A DNA stretch of 10,009 bases from positions 1 through 10,009 of the forward strand of contig DUGV01000067.1 of the NCBI GenBank assembly GCA_013331225.1, in the 5' to 3' direction. Source of the stretch: Methanolinea sp. Its GTDB lineage: Archaea > Halobacteriota > Methanomicrobia > Methanomicrobiales > Methanospirillaceae. A model generated the notes under the pieces. That model was not told the origin of the DNA. It was given only the letters and a program-made list of their open reading frames with translations, and did not search any database. The position numbers were made by a program, and so were the translations under genes. This document shows positions 1 to 7,235 of the stretch, piece after piece (position 1 is the first letter of the stretch; the number at the start of each line of letters is the position of its first letter).

Positions 1-1929
1 GGGCAGGCAGATACTCTTCTTGGAGAGATACGAAAGCTGATCACAGAAAAGCCGCGACCGGTGTTGATCTGCCTTACGCACGTCCACCTCGACCACTGCC
101 ACCAGCTCCTGCACCACCCGGGGTTCCGGACGCTTCCCCACATGCTGGTCGCGGTCCAGGAGGCAGGTGCGCGGGCGCTGGAGAGCCGTGACCGCGCGGC
201 CACCATCGCGGACCTGATTCGCCAGGAGGTGGGGACGATAACGATCGACATCAGGCTCCTGCCATCCAGAAACGGGGGAGAACACAGGGATGAAATACTC
301 AACATCGCCGGGTCTTCGGTGATCACCTGCCTGGACACCCTTCCGCTGGGAGGAGGACTCACCATATCGAGGCAGACGCTGCCGCTGGAAGGAGATACGA
401 TGATCGAGTTCTACCCTGCACCTGGTCACAGCCCGGACAGCATCTGCATCCGTATGGGGGAGACGCTCTTTTTGGGAGACCTCCTCTTCTCCACCGCACC
501 GGGAGTTGCAGGACTGAAGGGATGGGACTTAAAAGCTCTCCTCTTCACCCTGGACCAGGTGATCGCGCTCCTGCAGAAGGGTGGAATCACCGTCTGCCTT
601 CCAGGGCACGGACGTCCGCTGGATGCCGCAACAACCACCCGCACGCTCCAGGCAATGAAGAAGGAGGCCTCGCGCCTCGAGGGGATCGAGATCGTGAATC
701 CTGAGTGGGTGAAGGATACCGCGGCATATGCGGGAGAGCTGATGGGTGAGGTGGATCGCCTCTTCACGATCATTGCCGGCAGGCTCGTGTATGTGGCCCA
801 CGTGCTTGACGAGCTCGAAGAGTCGGGGGAGGCGGAGAGGTTCCGGGGGCTGATCAACAGCGATCTTGTCGATGAGATCCTCTCTGATTTCAACAGGTTC
901 TCTCTTGATTTCCACTCCGGGCAGGCGCTCGAGATACACCTGGCGCTCAAGGCGAACCAGATCTCCCAGAAACTCGAGAAGGTGTACCGGGGGGAGATGC
1001 TCGGATCGGTGCTCGATCTCTCTCTCGTGAGCCGGGTAGGCAGGCTGCTCGAGGATTACACTGTCACGTTCAGGGGATTCCGGCCGCGGATCGATCTTGC
1101 CGCGACCGACCTCTCTGCTGCCATAGGGGAGGTAGTTGCGGCTATTTCCCGCCCCCCCTACGAGGAGGAAGGCATCATCGAGGCTCAGACAGAGGAGGAG
1201 TTTGCCCGGGCACTTGCAGTCAGGATTGCGTACGTCAACCCATTCGAGCACCTGAAGATAGAGTATTCTCCTGGCGGAAACCTGCCGCCTGCGATGATGG
1301 ACCGGGAACGCTTCGGGGACATTTTCCTGTATATCCTCGAGAAGGTCTCGGTTGCAGGAGCACAGAGCCTGCACATTGCAACCGGATGCACGAAAGACCA
1401 GGTTTGGGTGAAGCTTCAGTTCCCGGCATCCTCGGCATTCACGGAAGAGAACGTGCGGCGTTTCGCGGCGAGAAGCTGCAGCCTCTCCAACGGGAGCTGC
1501 AGCGTATCTTCGACACGGGGGAGTACCACTGTATTCATTGAATATCCCGCGGCTGGAAAGAGTTCGGATACGGCAATAGGCGAAGTCCCCTGCAGGATGG
1601 AGGAACCTGTGCCGGCAGGGCACCGCATCATCGCGCCCTGCGGCAGGATCGACGCGGCCTCGGCGCCAATGCTCGAGGGGGAGCTCTCAAAGGCAATCGA
1701 TGAAGGGCACAGGAGGATAGTGGTGAACCTCTCCTCAGTGGACTATATGAGCAGCGCAGGCCTGAGAGTCCTCCTCGCGGCAATGAAACGGCTGAAAAAG
1801 GCGGAAGGGAACCTTGTCCTCTGCGCCATGAAGCCATTTGTCCAGGAGGTCTTTGACCTGACCGGGTTCTCCAGGATATTTACCATCTGCGATTCAGAGG
1901 AAGAGGCAACCCACCTCCTCGGCCCCTGA
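1..1929 (+). CDS. MBL-fold / degenerate kinase-like / STAS fusion protein (5' partial)
   Basis: The reading frame is open from base 1, so the GTG at 61 is probably internal and the true start lies upstream. Residues below are counted from that GTG. An MBL-fold hydrolase domain spans about 1-200: metal motif THVHLDH (6-12), GHS (122-124), GD (139-140) and GHG (182-184), all expected zinc/iron ligands. A helical middle (about 230-370) leads to a region (about 375-515) resembling a worn-down histidine-kinase ATPase: an N-box-like helix DRERFGDIFLYILEKV near 414, and an ending like the usual kinase C-terminus (SCSVSSTRGSTTVFIEYP), but no DxGxG ATP loop. The C-terminus (about 530-622) is a STAS anti-sigma-antagonist domain with the DYMSSAGL phospho-site (561-568; Ser564/Ser565). 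No signal peptide or membrane segment was seen in the visible part. Inference: a cytosolic switch protein sensing through MBL and signalling through STAS phosphorylation. Domain calls are firm for MBL and STAS, tentative for the middle. The substrate is unknown. Confidence 0.85.
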   Translation, partial: GQADTLLGEIRKLITEKPRPVLICLTHVHLDHCHQLLHHPGFRTLPHMLVAVQEAGARALESRDRAATIADLIRQEVGTITIDIRLLPSRNGGEHRDEILNIAGSSVITCLDTLPLGGGLTISRQTLPLEGDTMIEFYPAPGHSPDSICIRMGETLFLGDLLFSTAPGVAGLKGWDLKALLFTLDQVIALLQKGGITVCLPGHGRPLDAATTTRTLQAMKKEASRLEGIEIVNPEWVKDTAAYAGELMGEVDRLFTIIAGRLVYVAHVLDELEESGEAERFRGLINSDLVDEILSDFNRFSLDFHSGQALEIHLALKANQISQKLEKVYRGEMLGSVLDLSLVSRVGRLLEDYTVTFRGFRPRIDLAATDLSAAIGEVVAAISRPPYEEEGIIEAQTEEEFARALAVRIAYVNPFEHLKIEYSPGGNLPPAMMDRERFGDIFLYILEKVSVAGAQSLHIATGCTKDQVWVKLQFPASSAFTEENVRRFAARSCSLSNGSCSVSSTRGSTTVFIEYPAAGKSSDTAIGEVPCRMEEPVPAGHRIIAPCGRIDAASAPMLEGELSKAIDEGHRRIVVNLSSVDYMSSAGLRVLLAAMKRLKKAEGNLVLCAMKPFVQEVFDLTGFSRIFTICDSEEEATHLLGP

Positions 1930-1994
1930 ATAACCCATATTCGAGATATTTGCAATTTTAGAACACCAGAATACCCGCCACCAATAATCATAAT

Positions 1995-2000
1995 TGTACA
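1995..2000. promoter_or_regulatory. TRP-box-like palindrome TGTACA upstream of trpB2
   Basis: A perfect 6-bp palindrome TGTACA lies four bases before a related TGTATA (2005-2010) that overlaps the TATA box. TGTACA is the known consensus of TrpY operators in Methanothermobacter, where trpB2 is a TrpY target. Here it sits in the BRE/TATA region, where a bound repressor would block TBP/TFB. The function is inferred from family knowledge and placement. Confidence 0.5.
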
Positions 2001-2004
2001 ACAA

Positions 2005-2017
2005 TGTATATATTTAT
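2005..2017 (+). promoter_or_regulatory. Archaeal TATA box for trpB2
   Basis: An AT-only run TATATATTTATA within 2007-2018 stands out in a GC-rich window. Its centre is about 24 bases before the ATG at 2036, so the expected transcription start falls on or next to the start codon. The same core, CAATGTATATAT, precedes trpE. The rest of 1930-1994 is AT-richer than the genes around it, with a short T-run near 1957 that might end the upstream transcript. Nothing else was recognised there. Confidence 0.6.
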
Positions 2018-2035
2018 ACACGGCAAACGATGAGT

Positions 2036-3400
2036 ATGCACACCAAGATCGTTCTCGATGAGGACCACATGCCCAAAAAGTGGTACAATATACTGCCAGA
2101 CCTCCCTACCCCGCTTGATCCCCCGCTGCACCCGGCCACGGGAAAACCGCTTGTCCCGGAAGACCTGACCCCCATCTTCCCGATGGAACTTATCCTCCAG
2201 GAGATGAGCCAGAAACGCACCATCGATATTCCTTCCGATGTGCAGGACGTGTTGAGGCTCTGGAGGCCGAGCCCGCTCTACCGCGCTCACCGTCTGGAGA
2301 AGTATCTGAAGACTCCCGCCCACATATACTACAAGTACGAGGGAGTGAGCCCACCCGGGAGCCACAAGCCCAACACCGCGGTTCCGCAGGCCTATTACAA
2401 CATGAAAGCCGGGACCGAGCGCATTGCAACTGAGACCGGCGCAGGCCAGTGGGGCTCGGCCCTCGCGTTCGCAACCCAGATCTTCGGGCTTGAGTGCACC
2501 ATCTACATGGTCAGGTCTAGTTACATGCAGAAACCCTACCGCAAGTCGATGATGCAGGTATGGGGAGCAGAGTGCATCCCGAGCCCGAGCACGAAGACGA
2601 AGGCCGGAACCGCCGTACTTCAGAAGGATCCTGAGACCACGGGGAGCCTTGGAATCGCCATATCGGAGGCAGTAGAGGATGCGGCCACTCACGGGAACAC
2701 CAATTACTCCCTTGGCTCCGTCCTGAACCACGTCTGCCTCCACCAGACGGTGGTCGGACTGGAATGCATGGAGCAGCTCGCATCCGTCGAGGATTATCCG
2801 GACGTGGTAATCGGCTGCGTGGGCGGAGGGTCCAACTTCGCCGGGATCTCGTTCCCGTTTGCCGGTGAGAAGCTGAAAGGAAAGCATAAGGAAACCGAGA
2901 TCATCGCGGTGGAACCGGCATCCTGCCCGACGCTCACGAAGGGGCTCTTTGCCTATGACTATGGTGACGTGGCCGGACTGACTCCGCTCTTGAAGATGTT
3001 CACCCTCGGCCATGACTTCGTGCCGCCCTCCATCCATGCAGGGGGACTACGCTACCACGGCGACAATCCGACAATCTCCCGGCTCGTGTATGACGGGGTG
3101 ATGAAGGCGGTCTCGTACCATCAGAGCGAGGTCTTTGATGCTGCACAGACGTTTGCCAGGACAGAAGGGATTATCGTCGCTCCCGAGACCTCGCATGCCG
3201 TCAGGGCGACCATCGATGAAGCACTCAAATGCAAAAAGAGCGGAGAGGCAAAGACCCTCCTCTTTAACTGTTCAGGGCACGGCAACTTTGACATGTCTGC
3301 GTATGATGCGTTCTATGCCAACCAGCTCGTGGATTACGAGTATCCCGAGCAGCTGATACGCGAGTCCCTTGCCCGTCTCCCGAAGATCCCGGGCGCATGA
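2036..3400 (+). CDS. trpB2: TrpB2-type tryptophan synthase beta chain
   Basis: PLP enzyme condensing indole with L-serine to give tryptophan; about 454 aa, normal for the TrpB2 (COG1350) class, which is longer than classical TrpB1. Visible motifs, counted from ATG 2036: the PLP Schiff-base lysine in [10 protein letters not shown] (Lys111); [10 protein letters not shown] with the catalytic Glu133, Trp replacing the TrpB1 His as is usual in TrpB2; and the glycine phosphate loop GCVGGGSNF. The N-terminus [24 protein letters not shown] is typical of the family. An in-frame ATG at 2030 is an alternative; a TTG at 1994 would lie upstream of the TATA box and is rejected. No Shine-Dalgarno is seen, which with the TATA position suggests a leaderless mRNA. 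No trpA adjoins it, so it may act alone in indole salvage or as a second beta subunit. Function is assigned with high confidence; physiological role is inference. Confidence 0.93.
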   Translation: MHTKIVLDEDHMPKKWYNILPDLPTPLDPPLHPATGKPLVPEDLTPIFPMELILQEMSQKRTIDIPSDVQDVLRLWRPSPLYRAHRLEKYLKTPAHIYYKYEGVSPPGSHKPNTAVPQAYYNMKAGTERIATETGAGQWGSALAFATQIFGLECTIYMVRSSYMQKPYRKSMMQVWGAECIPSPSTKTKAGTAVLQKDPETTGSLGIAISEAVEDAATHGNTNYSLGSVLNHVCLHQTVVGLECMEQLASVEDYPDVVIGCVGGGSNFAGISFPFAGEKLKGKHKETEIIAVEPASCPTLTKGLFAYDYGDVAGLTPLLKMFTLGHDFVPPSIHAGGLRYHGDNPTISRLVYDGVMKAVSYHQSEVFDAAQTFARTEGIIVAPETSHAVRATIDEALKCKKSGEAKTLLFNCSGHGNFDMSAYDAFYANQLVDYEYPEQLIRESLARLPKIPGA

Positions 3401-3433
3401 CAGGAGAACGGGTTACCACAAAAGACTCCCCCA

Positions 3434-3439
3434 TTTTTT
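3434..3439 (+). terminator. T-run possible terminator after trpB2
   Basis: Six consecutive T residues follow a C-rich stretch about 34 bases after the trpB2 stop. Archaeal transcription commonly ends at such T-runs without a hairpin. The remaining intergenic bases up to 3493 are C-rich, with only a weak TATA-like CATATC near 3456-3461 that could serve the next gene. Confidence 0.35.
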
Positions 3440-3493
3440 GCCATTAGTACCCCAACACATATCACCCCCTCCTCCATCAGTTATTTCACGCGC

Positions 3494-4648
3494 ATGTGCA
3501 CCATAGGGTTCCTGGTCAATCCCTTTGCCGGTATGGGCGGAGCAGTGGGCCTGAAAGGGACGGATGGAATGGTTGAGGCGGCCCTTGCCAGGGGTGCCGT
3601 ACCCCGGGCTCCGGGGAGGGCGGCAGAGACGATATTGCAGGTCGCGGACATCGGGGCTCATTTCATTACCTGTTCCGGGGTCATGGGGGAGGATATCCTG
3701 GCAGGAGCAGGAATCCCGGGATACGAAGTAGTATATCGTCCCGCTTCAGAAACGACGGGAGCAGCGGATACCATGGCAGCATGCAGGGCGTTTCTTGACA
3801 GGGATGCAGACCTCATCCTCTTCTGCGGCGGTGACGGCACTGCCAGGGATGTATATTCCGTGATAGGGGACTTGGTCCCCATGCTCGGAATCCCCGCAGG
3901 GGTGAAGATGTACTCGGCGGTCTTTGCCATTCACCCTCGCGCAGCCGCAGGGATAGTGCGCGAGGGATGCACACCGGGAGGCAAGTTTCTCCTCCGTGAT
4001 GCGGAGGTGGTGGACGTGGACGAGGAAGCATACAGGGAAGGATCGCTACGGACCCGCCTCTTTGGTATCGCAAAGAGCCCGTACCGCCCAGGCCTCGTGC
4101 AGGGGACAAAGCAGGTGTTCGAGGATTCTGATGAGGAACGTGCAAAGAAAGATATTGCACGGTTTATGCGGGAGGTGATCGAAGGGACCCCCGGTATTCT
4201 CTACATCCTTGGCCCGGGGAGCACCACTGCGGCCATCGGGGAGGAGATCGGCCTGAAAAAGACCCTCCTCGGCTTCGATGCCGTGAAAGGAGGAAGGCTC
4301 ATCGCCACGGATTTAAACGAGGAGGGATTACTGGGGCTTCTTGAAGAAGGAACCAGTGCCCGCCTTGTCATCAGCATCATCGGTGCACAGGGCTCGGTGC
4401 TGGGAAGGGGCACTCAGCAGGTGAGCCCGGCAGTTCTTCGAAGGATCGGGAGAGAAAACGTCATCATCGTTGCCACACCGCACAAGCTCGCCGAGACCCC
4501 CATGGTCTTCGTAGATTCGGGGGACAGGGACATGGATCTGGCATTTGGTGACCATCTCTCCGTGGTGTCCGGGTACCGGATTGCACAGAGAAAACGGATT
4601 GGCCGGGTGGAAGGACCGGAACGGACGAGCCAGGTGGGGGGAGAGTGA
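3494..4648 (+). CDS. ATP-NAD kinase family protein (COG3199 type)
   Basis: 384 aa, a usual length for this archaeal family. Members are related to NAD kinases (phosphorylation of NAD to NADP with ATP or polyphosphate), but the COG3199 branch is mostly characterised by homology. Seen here: the N-terminal signature NPFAGMGG (9-16) followed by LKGTDG (20-25), diagnostic of the family, and the nucleotide-phosphate motif GGDGTARDV (112-120), which holds the key Asp114. A glycine-rich segment, GPGSTTAAIG, lies in the C-terminal half. Start: ATG 3494 places the signature at the normal distance from the N-terminus. No Shine-Dalgarno is visible, so this gene may also be leaderless. Soluble, no membrane segment. 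It is separated from trpB2 by 93 bases and from the next gene by 124, so an operon is not certain. NAD kinase activity itself is inferred. Confidence 0.88.
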   Translation: MCTIGFLVNPFAGMGGAVGLKGTDGMVEAALARGAVPRAPGRAAETILQVADIGAHFITCSGVMGEDILAGAGIPGYEVVYRPASETTGAADTMAACRAFLDRDADLILFCGGDGTARDVYSVIGDLVPMLGIPAGVKMYSAVFAIHPRAAAGIVREGCTPGGKFLLRDAEVVDVDEEAYREGSLRTRLFGIAKSPYRPGLVQGTKQVFEDSDEERAKKDIARFMREVIEGTPGILYILGPGSTTAAIGEEIGLKKTLLGFDAVKGGRLIATDLNEEGLLGLLEEGTSARLVISIIGAQGSVLGRGTQQVSPAVLRRIGRENVIIVATPHKLAETPMVFVDSGDRDMDLAFGDHLSVVSGYRIAQRKRIGRVEGPERTSQVGGE

Positions 4649-4649
4649 C

Positions 4650-4686
4650 CTTTCCTGGCACAGGCGGGAGGGAGTGCCCCGGAAAG
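4650..4686 (+). other. Hairpin in the leader between the kinase and MEDS genes
   Basis: CTTTCCTGGCAC (4650-4661) can pair with GTGCCCCGGAAAG (4674-4686): 6 bp and 5 bp stems around a small 1x2 internal loop, closing a 12-base purine-rich loop. It starts one base after the upstream stop codon. It could protect the 3' end of the upstream message, slow transcription, or be part of the next gene's leader. There is no T-run, so it is not a classical terminator. The rest of 4687-4759 shows nothing recognisable. Confidence 0.4.
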
Positions 4687-4759
4687 TATTTCATGAGGGT
4701 GCTACCTTTCTGAACGTACCTATCCGTGACAGGCCATGGATACCGGGGCTTGTGGCGCG

Positions 4760-4767
4760 GGAGGGGG
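4760..4767 (+). promoter_or_regulatory. Shine-Dalgarno that fixes the MEDS gene start
   Basis: GGAGGGGG with its GGAGG core at 4760-4764 lies 8 bases before ATG 4773. This selects 4773 over the much earlier in-frame start at 4545, which would overlap the kinase gene. Confidence 0.75.
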
Positions 4768-4772
4768 ATGGG

Positions 4773-6143
4773 ATGAACACACCGAGAATTAAAGAGCAGG
4801 GTGGCCTGGCACCTGGAGATCATGCCGCCATACTTTACCAGCAGTCCGGGGAGATCGTGGAGGTGACAGGGTCCATTCTGGACCAGTGCAGGAGGAACAG
4901 GTGGCATCTCCTCTATCTTTCCAGGTTGCCGGATGAAAACCCCCTTATCATAGGGAAGACGGGGAGGGTTGCAGAAGAGAACAACGTGACCGTCCTCTCC
5001 CACCAGGACGAGGAGTTTCACAGGCACTTTGCCACCGCCAGGAATGCCAAGGCATTTATCACAGAAAGGGTCAGGATGGCACGATCGGCGGGCAGCCCCG
5101 CTCTCTGCATCATGCGCGAGGTGCCGCCTATCTCGGCAAGGCGCTCCAGCCAGCACCTCGTAGGCGACATGGCAGGCCTCGATCATCTCTTCAAAGAAAA
5201 GAGCCTCCTTCTCCTGTGTGCATACCGGATGGATCTCTTTCCCGCCCCGGTACTCCAGGATGTCCTGCGGACCCACCCACTCATACTCCTCGGGGGAAGG
5301 GTGGTCGAGAACCTCTTCTACATCCCTGCCATGGATGCATTGCGGTACAACCTCCCTTCCCTTGAACTGCAGCACTGGCTGGATACCCTTCGGAAGCTCT
5401 CTTCAGCCAGGGCAGAGCTTGCCGAGAGCGAGGGTCGGCTCCAGGATCTCCTGGAGAACGCGAACGACCTCATCCAGAGTGTCGGCCCCGACGGGCGTTT
5501 TCTCTACGTGAACCAGGCGTGGAGAAAGACCCTGGAATACAGTCCTGAGGAGATCGCAGGTCTCAATATCTTCGATATCATCGATCCCTCATCGATGGAG
5601 CACTGCAGGATTACTTTCGGGCGGGTGATGACCGGGGAGGACGTGGGTCGCATCGAAGCCACGTTCCGATCGAAGACCGGCAGGAAGGTGTACGTCGAAG
5701 GGAACGTGAACTGCCACATGGAAAACGGCATACCACAGTATACCAGGGCGATATTCCGTGATGTCACCGATCTCAAGCGCGAAGAGATGGCACGCAGGGA
5801 GAGGGAGCAGGTCCTTGATGCTGTCCTGAACCTGACGCCTCATGCCACGGTCATCACGACACCCGATGGGACCATGCTGTATGCCAACAAGCCTGCCCGC
5901 TCCATTTCGCCAAAGACAAGCACGGGGGGTGTGCATGGCAAACCGCTCTGGTCATTCCTCTCTCCCGGCGGCGAGGAAGAGGTCAGGCGGAGCATGGCCG
6001 ATTTGACAATGGTTGGGGAGAAGACCACATCGTGTCGTGTCATAGGCTGCGACGGGAGGGACTGGGAGATCGAGTGGAGCAGGGCCCGTTTTGGATCAAA
6101 GGATGCCTCTTATCTCATGGCAGTTCTCAGGAGGATCGAATAG
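4773..6143 (+). CDS. MEDS domain / PAS / PAS sensor protein without output domain
   Basis: 456 aa from the SD-supported ATG. Residues about 12-190 form a MEDS domain (methanogen/methylotroph DcmR sensory domain): it opens with the typical GDHAAILY (15-22) and closes with a FPAPVLQDVLRTHP...ENLFYIPAMDAL block. A short coiled-coil-like linker follows (ARAELAESEGRLQDLLENA). PAS 1 (about 220-335) contains DLIQSVGPDGRFLYVNQAW and ends with the PAC-like RAIFRDVTDLKREE; PAS 2 (about 345-455) contains ATVITTPDGTMLYANKPA. The protein stops there: no histidine kinase, GGDEF, HTH or receiver domain. MEDS domains are thought to sense small C1-related or similar ligands; PAS domains bind ligands or cofactors and mediate dimers. 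No membrane segment, so a cytosolic sensor. Inference: it passes its signal to a separate kinase or regulator. Domain assignment is firm, ligand unknown. Confidence 0.85.
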   Translation: MNTPRIKEQGGLAPGDHAAILYQQSGEIVEVTGSILDQCRRNRWHLLYLSRLPDENPLIIGKTGRVAEENNVTVLSHQDEEFHRHFATARNAKAFITERVRMARSAGSPALCIMREVPPISARRSSQHLVGDMAGLDHLFKEKSLLLLCAYRMDLFPAPVLQDVLRTHPLILLGGRVVENLFYIPAMDALRYNLPSLELQHWLDTLRKLSSARAELAESEGRLQDLLENANDLIQSVGPDGRFLYVNQAWRKTLEYSPEEIAGLNIFDIIDPSSMEHCRITFGRVMTGEDVGRIEATFRSKTGRKVYVEGNVNCHMENGIPQYTRAIFRDVTDLKREEMARREREQVLDAVLNLTPHATVITTPDGTMLYANKPARSISPKTSTGGVHGKPLWSFLSPGGEEEVRRSMADLTMVGEKTTSCRVIGCDGRDWEIEWSRARFGSKDASYLMAVLRRIE

Positions 6144-6247
6144 GCGAATATCCCGTCACGTATTGGAAAGGGAAAACCCAGATTCCCATATGAATCCAAA
6201 GGACCTATCTTCAACGCCGTAAATCCAAACGGCTCGCTCACCGGTTC

Positions 6248-6264
6248 TCCCGGAAATTTCGGGA
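6248..6264. terminator. Small dyad between convergent genes
   Basis: TCCCG (6248-6252) and CGGGA (6260-6264) form a perfect 5-bp stem around GAAATTT. It lies between the MEDS gene stop (6143) and the convergent methyltransferase stop (6292), so it could mark the end of either transcript. There is no adjacent T-run. The other bases of 6144-6291 are moderately AT-rich; no gene or RNA was recognised there. Confidence 0.25.
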
Positions 6265-6291
6265 AATACTACCCGCTCCACCTCTCGCATC

Positions 6292-7107
6292 TCACCTTAC
6301 CGCGACCGCCTTGAAGAACGTGTAACAGAAGGTTCCGCCACCTTCGCTTGTCCGGTAGAGATCGCGGACCCCCCGGTCGAAGTCCTCCTCCGGCATCATT
6401 CCAGAGGTTATCACCTTCTCCCGGACACCTTCCACCATGGCAGTGAACGTCTGCCTGGTGAAGCCTTCGACGAGGCCGGGTTTCGAGTCGTCGACGTATA
6501 CCTGCCGCGGTGAGACGTGGACATCATGGAACCCCGACGAGGTGAGGAGGGGATAGAGCTCCCGGCCGATACGTGGATTCCCACCGGAATATCTCTGGAG
6601 GCTCTCAAGAGCGAGGATTGCGTCCGATGCATGCCGGCTCTCGGGGTGGAAGAATGCCGATCCATGGTCCCCCTCGATGACGGTCAGGGTTCCGCCGGGT
6701 TTCAGGACCTCTCGCAGCGACTGGAGGGCAATCAGGGGGGCCTGGAGGTGTTCGAGGACAAAACAGATGAAGACATGGTCGAATGAGCCATTTCTGAACG
6801 GGAAGGAGTGGAGGTCTCCCCTTGCAAACGTGACCTCTTCCCATCCACCGGCGGCGGCGCTTGCCCTTGCGCACGAGAGAGAGGAGAGCGAGAGATCGAG
6901 CGAGACGATGCGCGCTTCACTGCTCCTTGCAGCGAGGATCCCGGTCTGGGCCCCCACGCCGCAGCCGGCCTCGAGGACCAGGGATTGGGGAGGATAAAAA
7001 GTGTCGTGGTGCAGGAGCTCCTCAAGCGTGCAGGCCTGGTCCGAGAGGCGGACAGCCTCGCGCTCCGAGTGGCCGTGGACATACCCGGCCGGATCACCGA
7101 TGGTCAT
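6292..7107 (-). CDS. Class I SAM-dependent methyltransferase
   Basis: 271 aa from ATG 7107. The N-terminal part YVHGHSEREAVRLSDQA (9-25) is typical of a methyltransferase group common in methanogens. SAM-binding motif I is VLEAGCGVGAQTG (44-56), the acidic end of strand 2 is in RIVSLDLS, and motif IV/post-I regions are FDHVFICFVLEHL and LKPGGTLTVIEGDHG. The substrate cannot be read from the sequence; related proteins are annotated only generically. An upstream in-frame ATG at 7137 would add ten residues (MPRPFQAAWR) that do not look conserved. GGAG lies only two bases before ATG 7107, too close for a normal SD, so the start stays uncertain. The gene is divergent from another methyltransferase and convergent with the MEDS gene. 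No membrane segments. Confidence 0.87.
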   Translation of the reverse strand: MTIGDPAGYVHGHSEREAVRLSDQACTLEELLHHDTFYPPQSLVLEAGCGVGAQTGILAARSSEARIVSLDLSLSSLSCARASAAAGGWEEVTFARGDLHSFPFRNGSFDHVFICFVLEHLQAPLIALQSLREVLKPGGTLTVIEGDHGSAFFHPESRHASDAILALESLQRYSGGNPRIGRELYPLLTSSGFHDVHVSPRQVYVDDSKPGLVEGFTRQTFTAMVEGVREKVITSGMMPEEDFDRGVRDLYRTSEGGGTFCYTFFKAVAVR

Positions 7108-7235
7108 TCTCCATGCAGCTTGGAAGGGACGCGGCATGTCTGTTTCGGTGCATGGGCAGCGTGGGACGCATCCCGGCAGGGACTTCGCTTCTGAAGGGAG
7201 TAATCCTTTGTTTCCTGTGCAAGGGGAACGGGATT

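Noticed and set aside
529..1623. Minus-strand 364-codon open frame opposite the MBL/STAS gene
   Set aside because: Arg/Pro/Leu-rich translation without motifs, antisense to a frame with clear MBL and STAS motifs; a GC-rich shadow.
1988..3037. Minus-strand 349-codon open frame opposite trpB2
   Set aside because: No recognisable domain, and it lies opposite a well-conserved PLP enzyme.
4545..4772. N-terminal extension of the MEDS sensor
   Set aside because: It overlaps the kinase gene and lacks family similarity; the strong SD supports ATG 4773.
4464..5375. Minus-strand 303-codon open frame across the kinase/MEDS junction
   Set aside because: No motif; it spans two real genes and their intergenic region.
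7126..7175. Short GGGACGC repeats as a possible operator or mobile-element end
   Set aside because: Only two 7-base copies in GC-rich sequence; no terminal inverted repeats or target duplication.
6861..7235. N-terminal extension of the plus-strand methyltransferase
   Set aside because: Arg-rich and antisense to the divergent methyltransferase; methyltransferase similarity begins only after 7236.
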